Assembly: GCA_034678415.1 (NCBI GenBank)
Contig: JAXDBV010000363.1
Location: 1 to 28,141 of the forward strand
DNA: 28,141 nucleotides
Origin: JAXDBV01 sp034678415
GTDB taxonomy: Bacteria > Bacteroidota > Bacteroidia > Bacteroidales > VadinHA17
Direction: 5' to 3'
How positions within the stretch are numbered: the first letter of the stretch is position 1; each line of letters opens with the position of its first letter. The position numbers were made by a program, and so were the translations under genes. Positions 1 through 7,704 of the stretch are shown one piece after another. Under the pieces are notes generated by a model that saw only the letters and a program-made list of their open reading frames with translations, was not told the origin of the DNA and searched no databases.

Positions 1-21
1 GCCACCCTGATTTTTAATCGG

Positions 22-735
22 CTAAAGTACAAATTTCATTTTAAACAAATCTGCTATTTTACTCCTGAGCCTCAGTTTTATTTCTTCCATATCCATATCT
101 GTACCCATCTCCCTGTTGAGGGATGTCACTCCTTTATCTGTCAGACCGCAGGGATTGATATAATCAAAGTACACGAGATCGGTATTGATGTTAAAGGCAA
201 ATCCATGCATGGATATGTACCGGCTGAGCCTGACACCAATGGCACATATTTTACGAGGGCGTTTCCCTGAAGGATCAATCCAGACACCGGTAGATGCATT
301 GATACGGCCGGCTTCAATCCCGTAATCGTCCAGGGTGCGGATAATGGATTCTTCCAGGAGCCAGATATAGCTCCTGGCACTCAGGCCGAATGATTCAAGA
401 TCAAGTATAGGATAGCCCACGATCTGCCCCGGCCCATGGTAGGTGATATCCCCTCCCCTGTCGATCCTGTAAAACTCCACATCGTTGGCACGGAGCTGGA
501 TATGATCGATCAGCAGATTCTGTTCCGACCCGCTTTTGCCAAGGGTATATACATGGGGATGTTCACAGAAAAGAAGATACTGCTCGGCCGAAAGACCCTG
601 TTCGGGTTTTCCCGTCTTGGCCATGACGATTTTCTCAAACAGATCTTCCTGTAGCTCCCAGGTCATCTTATATCCTGACAGACCCAGGTCTATGAATCTC
701 ACTTCAACAGGATCGGTATTTTTAACGCCGTACAT
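22..735 (-). CDS. lipB: Octanoyltransferase LipB (lipoyl/octanoyl-ACP:protein transferase)
   Basis: LipB moves the octanoyl group from acyl carrier protein to the target lysine of lipoyl domains (pyruvate and 2-oxoglutarate dehydrogenase E2, glycine cleavage H protein) in the cytoplasm; LipA then inserts sulfur. The 237-residue protein carries the family motif RGGDITYHGPGQ at about 93-104, the active-site lysine in KICAIGVR (K162) and the catalytic cysteine in NPCGL (C196). Length is normal for the family. Its ATG overlaps the TGA of lipA by one base (TGATG), so the two genes are almost certainly co-transcribed and translationally coupled. The TAG stop lies 21 bases from the window edge, so I cannot see whether the operon continues. 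Identification is secure from motifs and the lipA neighbour. Confidence 0.96.
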   Translation of the reverse strand: MYGVKNTDPVEVRFIDLGLSGYKMTWELQEDLFEKIVMAKTGKPEQGLSAEQYLLFCEHPHVYTLGKSGSEQNLLIDHIQLRANDVEFYRIDRGGDITYHGPGQIVGYPILDLESFGLSARSYIWLLEESIIRTLDDYGIEAGRINASTGVWIDPSGKRPRKICAIGVRLSRYISMHGFAFNINTDLVYFDYINPCGLTDKGVTSLNREMGTDMDMEEIKLRLRSKIADLFKMKFVL

Positions 736-1604
736 CAGCTTGCATAAATATGCTTTTCAGCCATATAGGATGACCTGATCAGGGGGCTGCTCTCGACAAT
801 GGAGAATCCCTTGCTTAGTCCCGCTTTTTTGTATTCAATGAATGTATCCGGATGAACATATTCCTTCACCGGCATATGGTTTTTTGTGGGGGCGAGGTAC
901 TGGCCTATGGTAATCACCTTACAACCCGCATTCACAAGGTCATCCATGGTTTCGAGCACTTCGGCATCGGTTTCTCCCAGCCCTACCATGATGCCCGATT
1001 TGGCCACGATGCCTGAAGCAGCGACATACCGGATGACATCGAGGCTCGTGCTGTATCTTGCCCTGCTGCGGATGAGGGGTGTAAGCCTTCTCACCGTTTC
1101 CAGGTTGTGTGAAATCACTTCCGGGCCGGCTTCAATTATGCGGCCGATATCTTCCATCCTGCCGTCAAAGTCGGGGATCAGGGCTTCAACCGTCACGCCG
1201 GGGTTCCTCTCTTTCACCTCTCTGATGGTTTGTGCCCAGAGGGTGGAGCCTCCGTCTTCCAGGTCATCACGATCGACCGAGGTGAGGACACAATGTTTCA
1301 ATCCCAGGATATTCACCGAATGGGCCACACGCCGGGGTTCATCCCTGTCGACGGGCAGGGGTTTCCCTGTTCTCACCGCACAGAATTTACAATTACGGGT
1401 GCATATGTCCCCAAGGATCATGAAGGTGGCAGTACCGGCTCCCCAGCAGTCACCAATATTGGGACAGTTACCGCTCGAGCAAATAGTGTTAAGCCTGTGC
1501 TGCCGGGTAAGGTTTTTCACCCGTGAATACTTCTCTCCCATCGGCATTTTCACCTTCATCCATCGGGGAAGCCTTCCCCCGGAACTGTCACTCCGCGCTC
1601 CCAT
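735..1604 (-). CDS. lipA: Lipoyl synthase LipA (radical SAM)
   Basis: LipA is a radical SAM enzyme that inserts two sulfurs into protein-bound octanoyl groups. The 289-residue protein shows both iron-sulfur sites: the auxiliary cluster cysteines C42, C47 and C53 (CX4CX5C) and the radical SAM cysteines C68, C72 and C75 (CTRNCKFC). The C-terminal RSSY motif (277-280), whose serine ligates the auxiliary cluster in characterised LipA proteins, is present. The chosen ATG leaves the usual short N-terminal stretch before the region that runs into the first cysteine motif. It is the first gene of the lipA-lipB pair and is divergent from lysS across about 110 bases. I found no convincing promoter box for it there. 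Confidence 0.97.
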   Translation of the reverse strand: MGARSDSSGGRLPRWMKVKMPMGEKYSRVKNLTRQHRLNTICSSGNCPNIGDCWGAGTATFMILGDICTRNCKFCAVRTGKPLPVDRDEPRRVAHSVNILGLKHCVLTSVDRDDLEDGGSTLWAQTIREVKERNPGVTVEALIPDFDGRMEDIGRIIEAGPEVISHNLETVRRLTPLIRSRARYSTSLDVIRYVAASGIVAKSGIMVGLGETDAEVLETMDDLVNAGCKVITIGQYLAPTKNHMPVKEYVHPDTFIEYKKAGLSKGFSIVESSPLIRSSYMAEKHIYAS

Positions 1605-1683
1605 ATCCTTCCTTATCTATTAACACGGTAAAAATAACCCAATTTATCCTGATTTCTATGAAGAGATGTATGTCGAATAATTT

Positions 1684-1691
1684 TATCTTTG
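1684..1691 (+). promoter_or_regulatory. Putative Bacteroidota -7 promoter box for lysS
   Basis: TATCTTTG matches the Bacteroidota primary-sigma -7 consensus TAnnTTTG exactly and ends 25 bases before the lysS ATG. That would give a short leader of roughly 20 bases. No clear TTTG -33 element is visible about 20 bases upstream. The call rests on the consensus match and on position. Confidence 0.5.
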
Positions 1692-1716
1692 GGAAAATTT
1701 TGAATTCGCTGGTTTT

Positions 1717-3459
1717 ATGAATATTACAGAATTAAGCGAACAGGAACAGGTCAGGCGTCAGGCGCTGGTTGAGATAAGGAAGCTGGGCATTAATCCCTAT
1801 CCTCCGGAAACATTTGATGTTACGGTCCATTCGCGTGAGATCCTTGAAAATTACAGCCCCGAAAAGCAGATTTATCAGGATGTCAGCCTTGCAGGGAGGA
1901 TCATGAGCCGGCGTATCATGGGGAATGCCTCCTTCGCAGAGATACAGGACAGCCAGGGGAGGATACAGATCTATGTTCGTCGCGATGATCTTTGCCCGGG
2001 AGAAGACAAAACATACTACAACATTTTTTTTAAAAAGCTCCTTGATATAGGGGACATCATCGGGGTTAGAGGCCATGTTTTTAAAACACAGATGGGAGAG
2101 ACAACGGTGTATGTCCGGAAGCTGAAACTCCTATGTAAATCATTACATCCGCTGCCGATTGTGAAGGAAAAGGATGGTCAGACCTGGGATGCCTTCACGG
2201 ATGTTGAACAGCGGTACCGGAACCGTTCGCTCGACCTGGTGGTGAATCCCCGTGTGAAGGAAGTATTTGTCTGCAGAGCCCGCATCATCAACTCGATACG
2301 GCAGTTCCTCAATGACAGGGGATACCTTGAGGTGGAGACACCCATCCTTCAGCCCATTTACGGAGGCGCCACTGCACGCCCTTTCGTGACACACCATAAC
2401 ACCCTTGACCAGACCCTCTACCTGCGCATTGCCGATGAACTGTATCTTAAAAGAATCATCGTGGGCGGTTTTGACGGAGTGTACGAGTTTGCCAAGGATT
2501 TCCGCAATGAGGGAATGGACCGTTTCCATAACCCCGAGTTCACCATGATGGAGCTTTACGTGGCTTACAAGGATTACTTGTGGATGATGGATCTGTTCGA
2601 GGAAATGATCGAGAAAGTATCCATGGATCTCCACGGTACATCAAAAATCACTGCCGGTGATCAGGAGATCGACTTTGGTCGTCCCTGGAAACGCTACACC
2701 ATGTTTGATGCGATCAGGCAACATACAGGTATTGATATCTCCGGGATGGATGAAGACGAATTGCGGAGGACAGCCCGCAACTTCAATATAGAAATTGACG
2801 ATACCATGGGCAAGGGTAAGCTCATCGACCTGATTTTTAGTGAGACCACCGAGCCGAACCTGATCCAACCTACCTTCATCATCGACTACCCTGTGGAGAT
2901 GTCGCCATTGTCGAAGAAACACAGGAGCAAGGCAGGGCTGGTGGAACGTTTTGAGGTGATCTGTTGCGGCAAGGAGCTGTGCAATGCCTTCTCCGAGCTG
3001 AACGATCCCGTTGACCAGCGCGAAAGGTTTGAATACCAGATGATGCTGGGCAGACGCGGCGATAAGGAGGCCATGGTCCTCGATGAGGATTTCCTGAAAG
3101 CCCTGGAAACAGGAATGCCTCCCACCGCCGGACTTGGGGTGGGTATCGACCGCCTCACCATGCTGATAACCAACCAGCCATCCATACAGGATGTGATCTT
3201 CTTCCCGCAGATGAGAAAGGAAAAAAGCCAGCAGCCCACAGCTGAAGGTTTTCAGGAATTCAAGGATCTGGGTATACCTGGAGAATGGACCGAAGTGTTG
3301 ATGAAAATGGGCTATACCTCTGCCGGCAGGCTGAAGGAGGTTGAAAAATTCACTAAACTGCACCAGGACCTGTGCGGCTTTAATAAGAAAAACAAGCTGG
3401 GATTGACCAACCCTTCGGTAGATGAGGTAAGAGGATGGCTGGAGAAAGCCAGACAATGA
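1717..3459 (+). CDS. lysS: Lysine--tRNA ligase, class II, with C-terminal extension
   Basis: This enzyme charges tRNA-Lys with lysine using ATP. The 580-residue protein has an N-terminal OB-fold anticodon-binding domain (about 55-150), then the class II catalytic core: VETPILQPIYGGATARPF around motif 1, FRNEGMD near 263 (motif 2, ATP-binding arginine) and GVGIDRLTML near 473-482 (motif 3). After the core it keeps about 75 extra residues, a helical tail containing GYTSAGRLKEVEKF and ending GWLEKARQ. E. coli LysS is about 505 residues and lacks this tail; Bacteroidota LysRS proteins carry it, so it is a lineage marker rather than a fusion artefact. The gene stands alone, with a TAnnTTTG box just upstream and a strong hairpin downstream. 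Confidence 0.97.
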   Translation: MNITELSEQEQVRRQALVEIRKLGINPYPPETFDVTVHSREILENYSPEKQIYQDVSLAGRIMSRRIMGNASFAEIQDSQGRIQIYVRRDDLCPGEDKTYYNIFFKKLLDIGDIIGVRGHVFKTQMGETTVYVRKLKLLCKSLHPLPIVKEKDGQTWDAFTDVEQRYRNRSLDLVVNPRVKEVFVCRARIINSIRQFLNDRGYLEVETPILQPIYGGATARPFVTHHNTLDQTLYLRIADELYLKRIIVGGFDGVYEFAKDFRNEGMDRFHNPEFTMMELYVAYKDYLWMMDLFEEMIEKVSMDLHGTSKITAGDQEIDFGRPWKRYTMFDAIRQHTGIDISGMDEDELRRTARNFNIEIDDTMGKGKLIDLIFSETTEPNLIQPTFIIDYPVEMSPLSKKHRSKAGLVERFEVICCGKELCNAFSELNDPVDQRERFEYQMMLGRRGDKEAMVLDEDFLKALETGMPPTAGLGVGIDRLTMLITNQPSIQDVIFFPQMRKEKSQQPTAEGFQEFKDLGIPGEWTEVLMKMGYTSAGRLKEVEKFTKLHQDLCGFNKKNKLGLTNPSVDEVRGWLEKARQ

Positions 3460-3540
3460 TCCGGCAACTGGCTGAAATTATCGATGACCGGTTACCTGTA
3501 ACAGGAAAATGTTCGGTACCTGAACATAAGCCCATATAAC

Positions 3541-3572
3541 AGTAAAGGCTGCACATCAGAGCAGCCTTTACT
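3541..3572. terminator. Perfect 12-bp hairpin between convergent genes, likely bidirectional terminator
   Basis: AGTAAAGGCTGC (3541-3552) and GCAGCCTTTACT (3561-3572) form a perfect 12-bp stem with an 8-base loop. It lies between the convergent lysS and RRM genes, 81 bases after the lysS stop and 21 bases before the RRM stop. No long T tract follows on either strand, so termination strength is uncertain, but position and symmetry fit a shared terminator. Confidence 0.75.
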
Positions 3573-3593
3573 ATAATGAAACGGCTATGCCGC

Positions 3594-3881
3594 TTAGTAC
3601 CTGCTACGGTATGTCATATTGCCTTTACGGCTTGCCTCACCCTTTGGCCTGGCTTTTTTTACCACGATCCTGCATCCGTCATATTCGCAATCATTCAGTT
3701 CCCTGATGGCATTGTTCGCTTTTTCGTCATCTTCCATCTCAATAAAACCAAATAACCTTGAATAACCGGTTACCCTGTCAGTGATTACATTTGCGGAGGT
3801 CACTTTGCCATACTCCTCAAATAATTCTCTTAAGTCCTCGCTCGTAGTGGCAGAACTTAGCTTTGCTACAAAAATATTCAT
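3594..3881 (-). CDS. Small RRM-domain RNA-binding protein
   Basis: This is a single RNA-recognition-motif protein of 95 residues, of the type found in Bacteroidota and cyanobacteria and thought to act as an RNA chaperone or post-transcriptional regulator. RNP2 is IFVAKL (3-8) and RNP1 is RLFGFIEM (42-49), with the aromatic residues that stack on RNA bases kept at F4, F44 and F46. The domain fills almost the whole protein; the tail (about 78-95) is short, basic and ends YRSRY instead of the glycine-rich tail of many relatives. I start at the ATG at 3881 because RRM proteins begin directly with this strand; an upstream in-frame ATG at 3992 would add 37 residues with no RRM counterpart. It is a single-gene unit. 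RNA targets cannot be inferred. Confidence 0.9.
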   Translation of the reverse strand: MNIFVAKLSSATTSEDLRELFEEYGKVTSANVITDRVTGYSRLFGFIEMEDDEKANNAIRELNDCEYDGCRIVVKKARPKGEASRKGNMTYRSRY

Positions 3882-4042
3882 ACAATGAATTAAAAGTGAA
3901 AAAATAAAATTTACTGTTTGTATAGAATTTACAGGTGAGCAGATCAGAAGAAGTGCGGATCCAAAAAATCTATAACGGCTGCGAAGGTACAATAATTCAT
4001 TTGATATTAAAAATATTATCCTGAATATCAGGAAGTGTTTTG

Positions 4043-4735
4043 CTATCTTATTTTTTTACTTACCGATATTCCAGCCTTGCTTGAAGGGATAATAACCGTT
4101 TCCATATTCGGCATCTTCCTGACATATTCCAGGAAGTCAGTGACATCCCCGTAACCTCTCATACCGCCAACATTATGTGCGGCAAAACATCCGCCGGTTG
4201 TCAATTTGGGCAGGATTGCCATGAAGTACTGTTTATCCCGGTTCTTATCGGCGTCGCAGAACACAAAATCGAAGGGATCATCCTGGGCGGGGACGAGCTC
4301 ACGAGCATCCACCAGCCGGGCATCGATGAATCCGGCCACACCGGCCTCTCTGAAGTTTTCCACTGCTTCCTTGTAACGGCCTTCATCGATCTCGACGGTT
4401 ATCAACCTGCCTCCCGTCGTGCTCAGCGCCAATGCTATCCATATTGCCGAATGACCTGTCGACGTGCCGATCTCCAGGGCCCGTGTATAGTGGTTCTTTA
4501 TGATCAGATCATACACCACCTGCCCGTCTGAATAAGGAATATTCATGTCACACCACCGGTACATCCTGCTCTCAAGAAAAGATATCACCGTACTTTCAAT
4601 ATTCCCTTCAGCCTTGTTTTCCTGGCCGGTGATGTGAACATTACTTATTAAAAGAATATTGATGAAGATGAACAGGCCTTTTCTCGTGCTTGCCTTCCTG
4701 TGCCATTTTAAAATCCTGCCTATTTTCGGTTTCAT
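4043..4735 (-). CDS. Class I SAM-dependent O-methyltransferase-like protein with N-terminal signal/anchor
   Basis: This 230-residue protein resembles the COMT/CCoAOMT-type O-methyltransferases (COG4122-like). SAM-binding motif I is EIGTSTGHSA (88-97), the acidic ribose-binding end of strand 2 is VEID (114-117), and DADKNRDKQY (161-170) matches the metal-binding loop of this group. Before the domain there is a basic stretch and a hydrophobic run (about 20-35) followed by polar sequence, which looks like a signal peptide or membrane anchor. An internal start at M58 would remove it but would also cut helices ahead of motif I, so I keep the first ATG. Substrate is unknown. It is a single gene, divergent from the SPOR gene. 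Confidence 0.8.
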   Translation of the reverse strand: MKPKIGRILKWHRKASTRKGLFIFINILLISNVHITGQENKAEGNIESTVISFLESRMYRWCDMNIPYSDGQVVYDLIIKNHYTRALEIGTSTGHSAIWIALALSTTGGRLITVEIDEGRYKEAVENFREAGVAGFIDARLVDARELVPAQDDPFDFVFCDADKNRDKQYFMAILPKLTTGGCFAAHNVGGMRGYGDVTDFLEYVRKMPNMETVIIPSSKAGISVSKKIR

Positions 4736-4834
4736 CTTATTGGTGTAAATGAACTACCAGCATCGGAAATAACCGCTAATTGCGAATGTAATACTGATTT
4801 TCAGAGCGAAGGCGGTTATCTGTGAATTTTTGAA

Positions 4835-4842
4835 TACATTTG
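4835..4842 (+). promoter_or_regulatory. Putative Bacteroidota -7 promoter box for the SPOR lipoprotein gene
   Basis: TACATTTG is an exact match to TAnnTTTG and ends 27 bases before the ATG at 4870, the same geometry as at lysS. No -33 TTTG lies at the expected distance. It sits in the divergent intergenic region between the methyltransferase and the SPOR gene. Confidence 0.45.
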
Positions 4843-4869
4843 AAGTCGTCATAATATAATTATCCGCGC

Positions 4870-5313
4870 ATGATGAAGCCGACCATTATTTTTCTTATGA
4901 TCATCGCCCTCCTTACCACTTCCTGCGGAGGTGTGAAGAAAAGCGGGAAACATACGCCCGCACAGATGCCTGAGACCGTGGTATCCGACGTACCGGAGGT
5001 GAAAGAACAACCGGCAGAGCCACCAATCGTCGAAGTGGAGGAGAAACTGGTTCCTGTCAATGAAACTCCGCCGGACCCATACAGATACTTTGTGATTATC
5101 GGCAGTTTCCGTAACCCTGATAATGCCTCCAGGTACCAGGAACAGATCTCGGGAGATGGATTCACTTCCACCCTCCTCCGGAATGCAGAGGGACTCATCC
5201 GCGTGGCCGTAATGGGTACGGATAACATCAATACTGCACGGGCTGAAATCAAACGCATTAGGGAAGCATTTCCAAAATATTCCGATACCTGGCTGCTGAT
5301 ACAGAAGATGTAA
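4870..5313 (+). CDS. SPOR-domain lipoprotein
   Basis: This is a 147-residue lipoprotein. The N-terminus is a type II signal peptide with lipobox LTTSC (lipidated cysteine C19). A proline- and glutamate-rich linker follows (about 30-70), then a SPOR domain (about 71-147) beginning YRYFVIIGSF and ending WLLIQKM. SPOR domains bind peptidoglycan glycan strands stripped of stem peptides, usually at division sites, so the protein probably tethers membrane to septal wall. Lipid anchoring and the short linker fit a periplasm-facing position. The start could be either of two adjacent ATGs (4870 or 4873) with no functional difference. It appears to be a single-gene unit with its own TAnnTTTG box. Which SPOR protein it corresponds to elsewhere is not clear. 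Confidence 0.9.
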   Translation: MMKPTIIFLMIIALLTTSCGGVKKSGKHTPAQMPETVVSDVPEVKEQPAEPPIVEVEEKLVPVNETPPDPYRYFVIIGSFRNPDNASRYQEQISGDGFTSTLLRNAEGLIRVAVMGTDNINTARAEIKRIREAFPKYSDTWLLIQKM

Positions 5314-5634
5314 CCGGAAAAGGTTTCTTGTTTTCCACCAGTGCGGTTTCACCGGGCGTAAAACCTCCGGCATCAGGCTTGAGGGGATTATCATACGCAA
5401 GAAATCCGTTCTCCTGACCCACTATCCTGTCATCGCAACCTTACGCTTCGGGGATAAACCTTCTCTCCGGCAAATCTTTTATATCCTGATGCATCATTCC
5501 CAGCATCCTGACACGACAACAGAAGATCGTTTGCCGGCAATTTTTCAGCACCTGCATAAAACGTTTTCACTCCCGAAGCCATCCTTATACATTTTTTTTC
5601 TTAACTTTCGTCAGAAGAGTCCATCCACAGGTCC
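5314..5634. other. Intergenic region without a convincing gene; contains inverted repeats
   Basis: No reading frame here looks like a gene. A weak hairpin (GGAAAA at 5316-5321, TTTTCC at 5331-5336) directly follows the SPOR stop and may help terminate transcription. CCGGCAAA (5467-5474) and TTTGCCGG (5530-5537) form an 8-bp inverted repeat that extends by TCTT/AAGA past a three-base bulge, and the palindrome TGATGCATCA (5487-5496) lies inside. TAACTTTC at 5602-5609, one base off TAnnTTTG, could be the ppk2 promoter box. Confidence 0.5.
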
Positions 5635-6483
5635 ATGGGACATAAACCTCACAAAAAGCATTCTGAGAATCACCGGTTGACGGGAAAGGATAGAAATCTT
5701 TCGCACAGGAAGAAGATGGACAAGGAGCATTTTCTTGAAGAGCTTACCAGGCTGCAGGTTGAGCTGGTCAGGATGCATGACTGGGTGAAGGAGAAGAAGC
5801 TGAAAGTGGTGGTGCTGTTTGAAGGACGTGATGCCTCGGGCAAGGGAGGGGTGATCAAGTATATCACCCAGCATCTCAATCCCCGCGTGTGCCGCGTGGT
5901 GGCACTGGGCATACCCACCGAAAAGGAAAAAACACAATGGTACTTCCAGCGGTATGTCGCCCACCTGCCTGCGGGAGGAGAGATCGTCCTGTTCGACCGT
6001 TCATGGTATAACAGGGCCGGTGTGGAACGGGTTATGGGCTTTTGTACCGATGAAGAATACCACGACTTCCTGCGCTCATGCCCCCGCTTCGAGGAGATGC
6101 TCATCCATTCCGGCATCATCCTAATTAAATACTGGTTCTCGGTAAACGACGATGAACAGGAAAAACGGTTCATCGAAAGGATCAATGACCCTCTGAAACG
6201 ATGGAAATTCAGTGAAATGGACCTGGTGTCAAGAAACAAATGGGTTGAATATTCAAAAGCCAAGGATGAAATGTTCGCCTATACTGATACAAGGGTGAGC
6301 CCCTGGTATGTGGTACAGGCGGATGATAAACGAAGGGCACGGCTGAACTGTATTGCCCACCTCCTCTCAAAGATACCCTATGGGGACATCAAAACGAAAA
6401 AATATACATTGCCTCCCATCAGTAAAGAAGGATATATCCGTCCACCCATCACCGAACAGACATTTGTCCCCGAGATATATTGA
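5635..6483 (+). CDS. ppk2: Polyphosphate kinase 2 family protein (PPK2)
   Basis: PPK2 enzymes transfer phosphate between inorganic polyphosphate and nucleotides, usually making ATP or GTP from the diphosphates. The 282-residue protein has the P-loop GRDASGKGG (64-72), the Walker B region DRSWYNRAGVE (121-131), and the lid-side sequence NDPLKRWKFSEMDLVSRNKW typical of the family. A single PPK2 domain of this length fits the class I (nucleoside-diphosphate) group, but subclass cannot be settled by eye. The first about 27 residues are basic and low in complexity; an ATG at M28 (MDKEHFLEELTRLQ) is a possible alternative start. No ppk1 or exopolyphosphatase gene is adjacent, so it appears to be transcribed on its own. 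Confidence 0.93.
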   Translation: MGHKPHKKHSENHRLTGKDRNLSHRKKMDKEHFLEELTRLQVELVRMHDWVKEKKLKVVVLFEGRDASGKGGVIKYITQHLNPRVCRVVALGIPTEKEKTQWYFQRYVAHLPAGGEIVLFDRSWYNRAGVERVMGFCTDEEYHDFLRSCPRFEEMLIHSGIILIKYWFSVNDDEQEKRFIERINDPLKRWKFSEMDLVSRNKWVEYSKAKDEMFAYTDTRVSPWYVVQADDKRRARLNCIAHLLSKIPYGDIKTKKYTLPPISKEGYIRPPITEQTFVPEIY

Positions 6484-6609
6484 CACCTCTGCATTCACTT
6501 CGTGCAATCATTTCTGTGCCGTCGCTTTGTAACGGCCATTAGTGACAAGATAACAGGTAGCCGGGATCATAAAATATGAACATCACATAATATTCCGGGA
6601 AATTATATG

Positions 6610-6617
6610 TTACTTTG
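6610..6617 (+). promoter_or_regulatory. Possible -7 promoter box for the methyltransferase at 6653
   Basis: TTACTTTG differs from TAnnTTTG at one position and lies 35 bases before the ATG. The surrounding sequence is AT-rich. Spacing matches the better boxes in this window, but the sequence alone is weak evidence. Confidence 0.3.
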
Positions 6618-6652
6618 CTGAAGAAGCGAGAACAAACCTCCTCCAGCGATCC

Positions 6653-7507
6653 ATGAACATCATTTCCCAGGCAATTCGATTAGTACGGTCCGGTTTAAGT
6701 TCCGGCGGTTATTATAAAGCCATGAACCAGGCGTTATGGAGGATCAATGAAGAATACACTATGCTTCATTATCCCCTGTATATGAGTGACAGCGACACCT
6801 TTCTCCAGTCGCAGACCAACCTGACCGATTTTTGCATATCGAAGCTGGGGGATGTGAAAAACAAGAGGATCCTTGAAATCGGCTGCGGGAATGGTGTGCA
6901 AAGCATGTATATTCTCAGGAAGTACATGCCTGCCAACATCACCGGGGTTGATCTCAGTTCGGAAAACATTGCCATTGCCAACAGGCAGAAGGAGAGCATG
7001 GGCATTGAAAATGCCCGATTCCTTGTGGATGATGCCCAGAGCCTGAAACATATCGATAATGAAGGCTTTGATGTGGTTCTCAATATTGAAAGTGCGTTTC
7101 ATTACCCGGACAAACCCTCCTTCCTGAAAGAGCTCCACAGGGTGCTCAAACCCGGAGGGCAGTTCCTCATCGCCGATGTGCTGACCAAAAGGATAAAAGC
7201 GGTGGCAGGAAAAAAATTCTGGAAAAAGAAAATGGTTCTCCACCATTGGAAACTGGACAACTACCTCAGGGAATTCCCGGTCAACAAGCTCACACTTACC
7301 AACCAGGATGATATAACGATCAATGTCATCAGGGGATTCAGGAACTACCCGAACTGGTTAAGGCAGATGCGGAGGAAGAATTTTCTTTCCGACCTGGCAT
7401 TCCGTATTTTCTATATCGTCAACATCAGGCTGAATATACACCTGTTGAGAACGAAGCGTCAGTATCTGGTCTTTGCAGGCATCAAACCGCCTTACTATCA
7501 CCCGTAA
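6653..7507 (+). CDS. Class I SAM-dependent methyltransferase (Methyltransf_11-like), substrate unknown
   Basis: This 284-residue cytoplasmic protein has SAM-binding motif I ILEIGCGNG (73-81), the acidic residue of GVD (98-100) after strand 2, a motif II region around DVVLNIESAFHY, and HRVLKPGGQFLIADV as motif III. This arrangement resembles UbiE/EryG/sterol-type small-molecule methyltransferases. About 70 residues precede the domain, and the last about 100 are basic and helical (RQMRRKNFLSDLAFRIFYIVNIRL), a tail that might associate with a membrane. No biosynthetic cluster surrounds it, so lipids, quinones and natural products all remain possible substrates. A hairpin-plus-T-run terminator follows. 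Confidence 0.85.
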   Translation: MNIISQAIRLVRSGLSSGGYYKAMNQALWRINEEYTMLHYPLYMSDSDTFLQSQTNLTDFCISKLGDVKNKRILEIGCGNGVQSMYILRKYMPANITGVDLSSENIAIANRQKESMGIENARFLVDDAQSLKHIDNEGFDVVLNIESAFHYPDKPSFLKELHRVLKPGGQFLIADVLTKRIKAVAGKKFWKKKMVLHHWKLDNYLREFPVNKLTLTNQDDITINVIRGFRNYPNWLRQMRRKNFLSDLAFRIFYIVNIRLNIHLLRTKRQYLVFAGIKPPYYHP

Positions 7508-7596
7508 CCGATTATGAGCGGTATCCGTAGGGATCATCCCTTCCTGATAACACCTGCCGTGTTAACCTTTCACTTCCATCATTCCAACACATGAAA

Positions 7597-7618
7597 CTGT
7601 TCCTGTAACAGGTTTTTT
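7597..7618 (+). terminator. Putative Rho-independent terminator after the methyltransferase
   Basis: CTGTT (7597-7601) pairs with AACAG (7607-7611) across a 5-base loop and is followed, after one G, by six T residues (7613-7618). Two further A-T pairs can extend the stem past a mismatch. It lies about 90 bases past the stop at 7507. The stem is short, so the call is moderate. Confidence 0.45.
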
Positions 7619-7704
7619 ATCATGTTTTTTGTGTAAAGATTCATATCTTTCTTCCTGAATTAAACACCGGGTAATCCGTACGAAGTTTTAATAGCTATCC
7701 ATTC

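Noticed and set aside
886..1623. A 245-residue open frame on the plus strand opposite lipA
   Set aside because: It is serine- and proline-rich antisense sequence of lipA without any recognisable motif.
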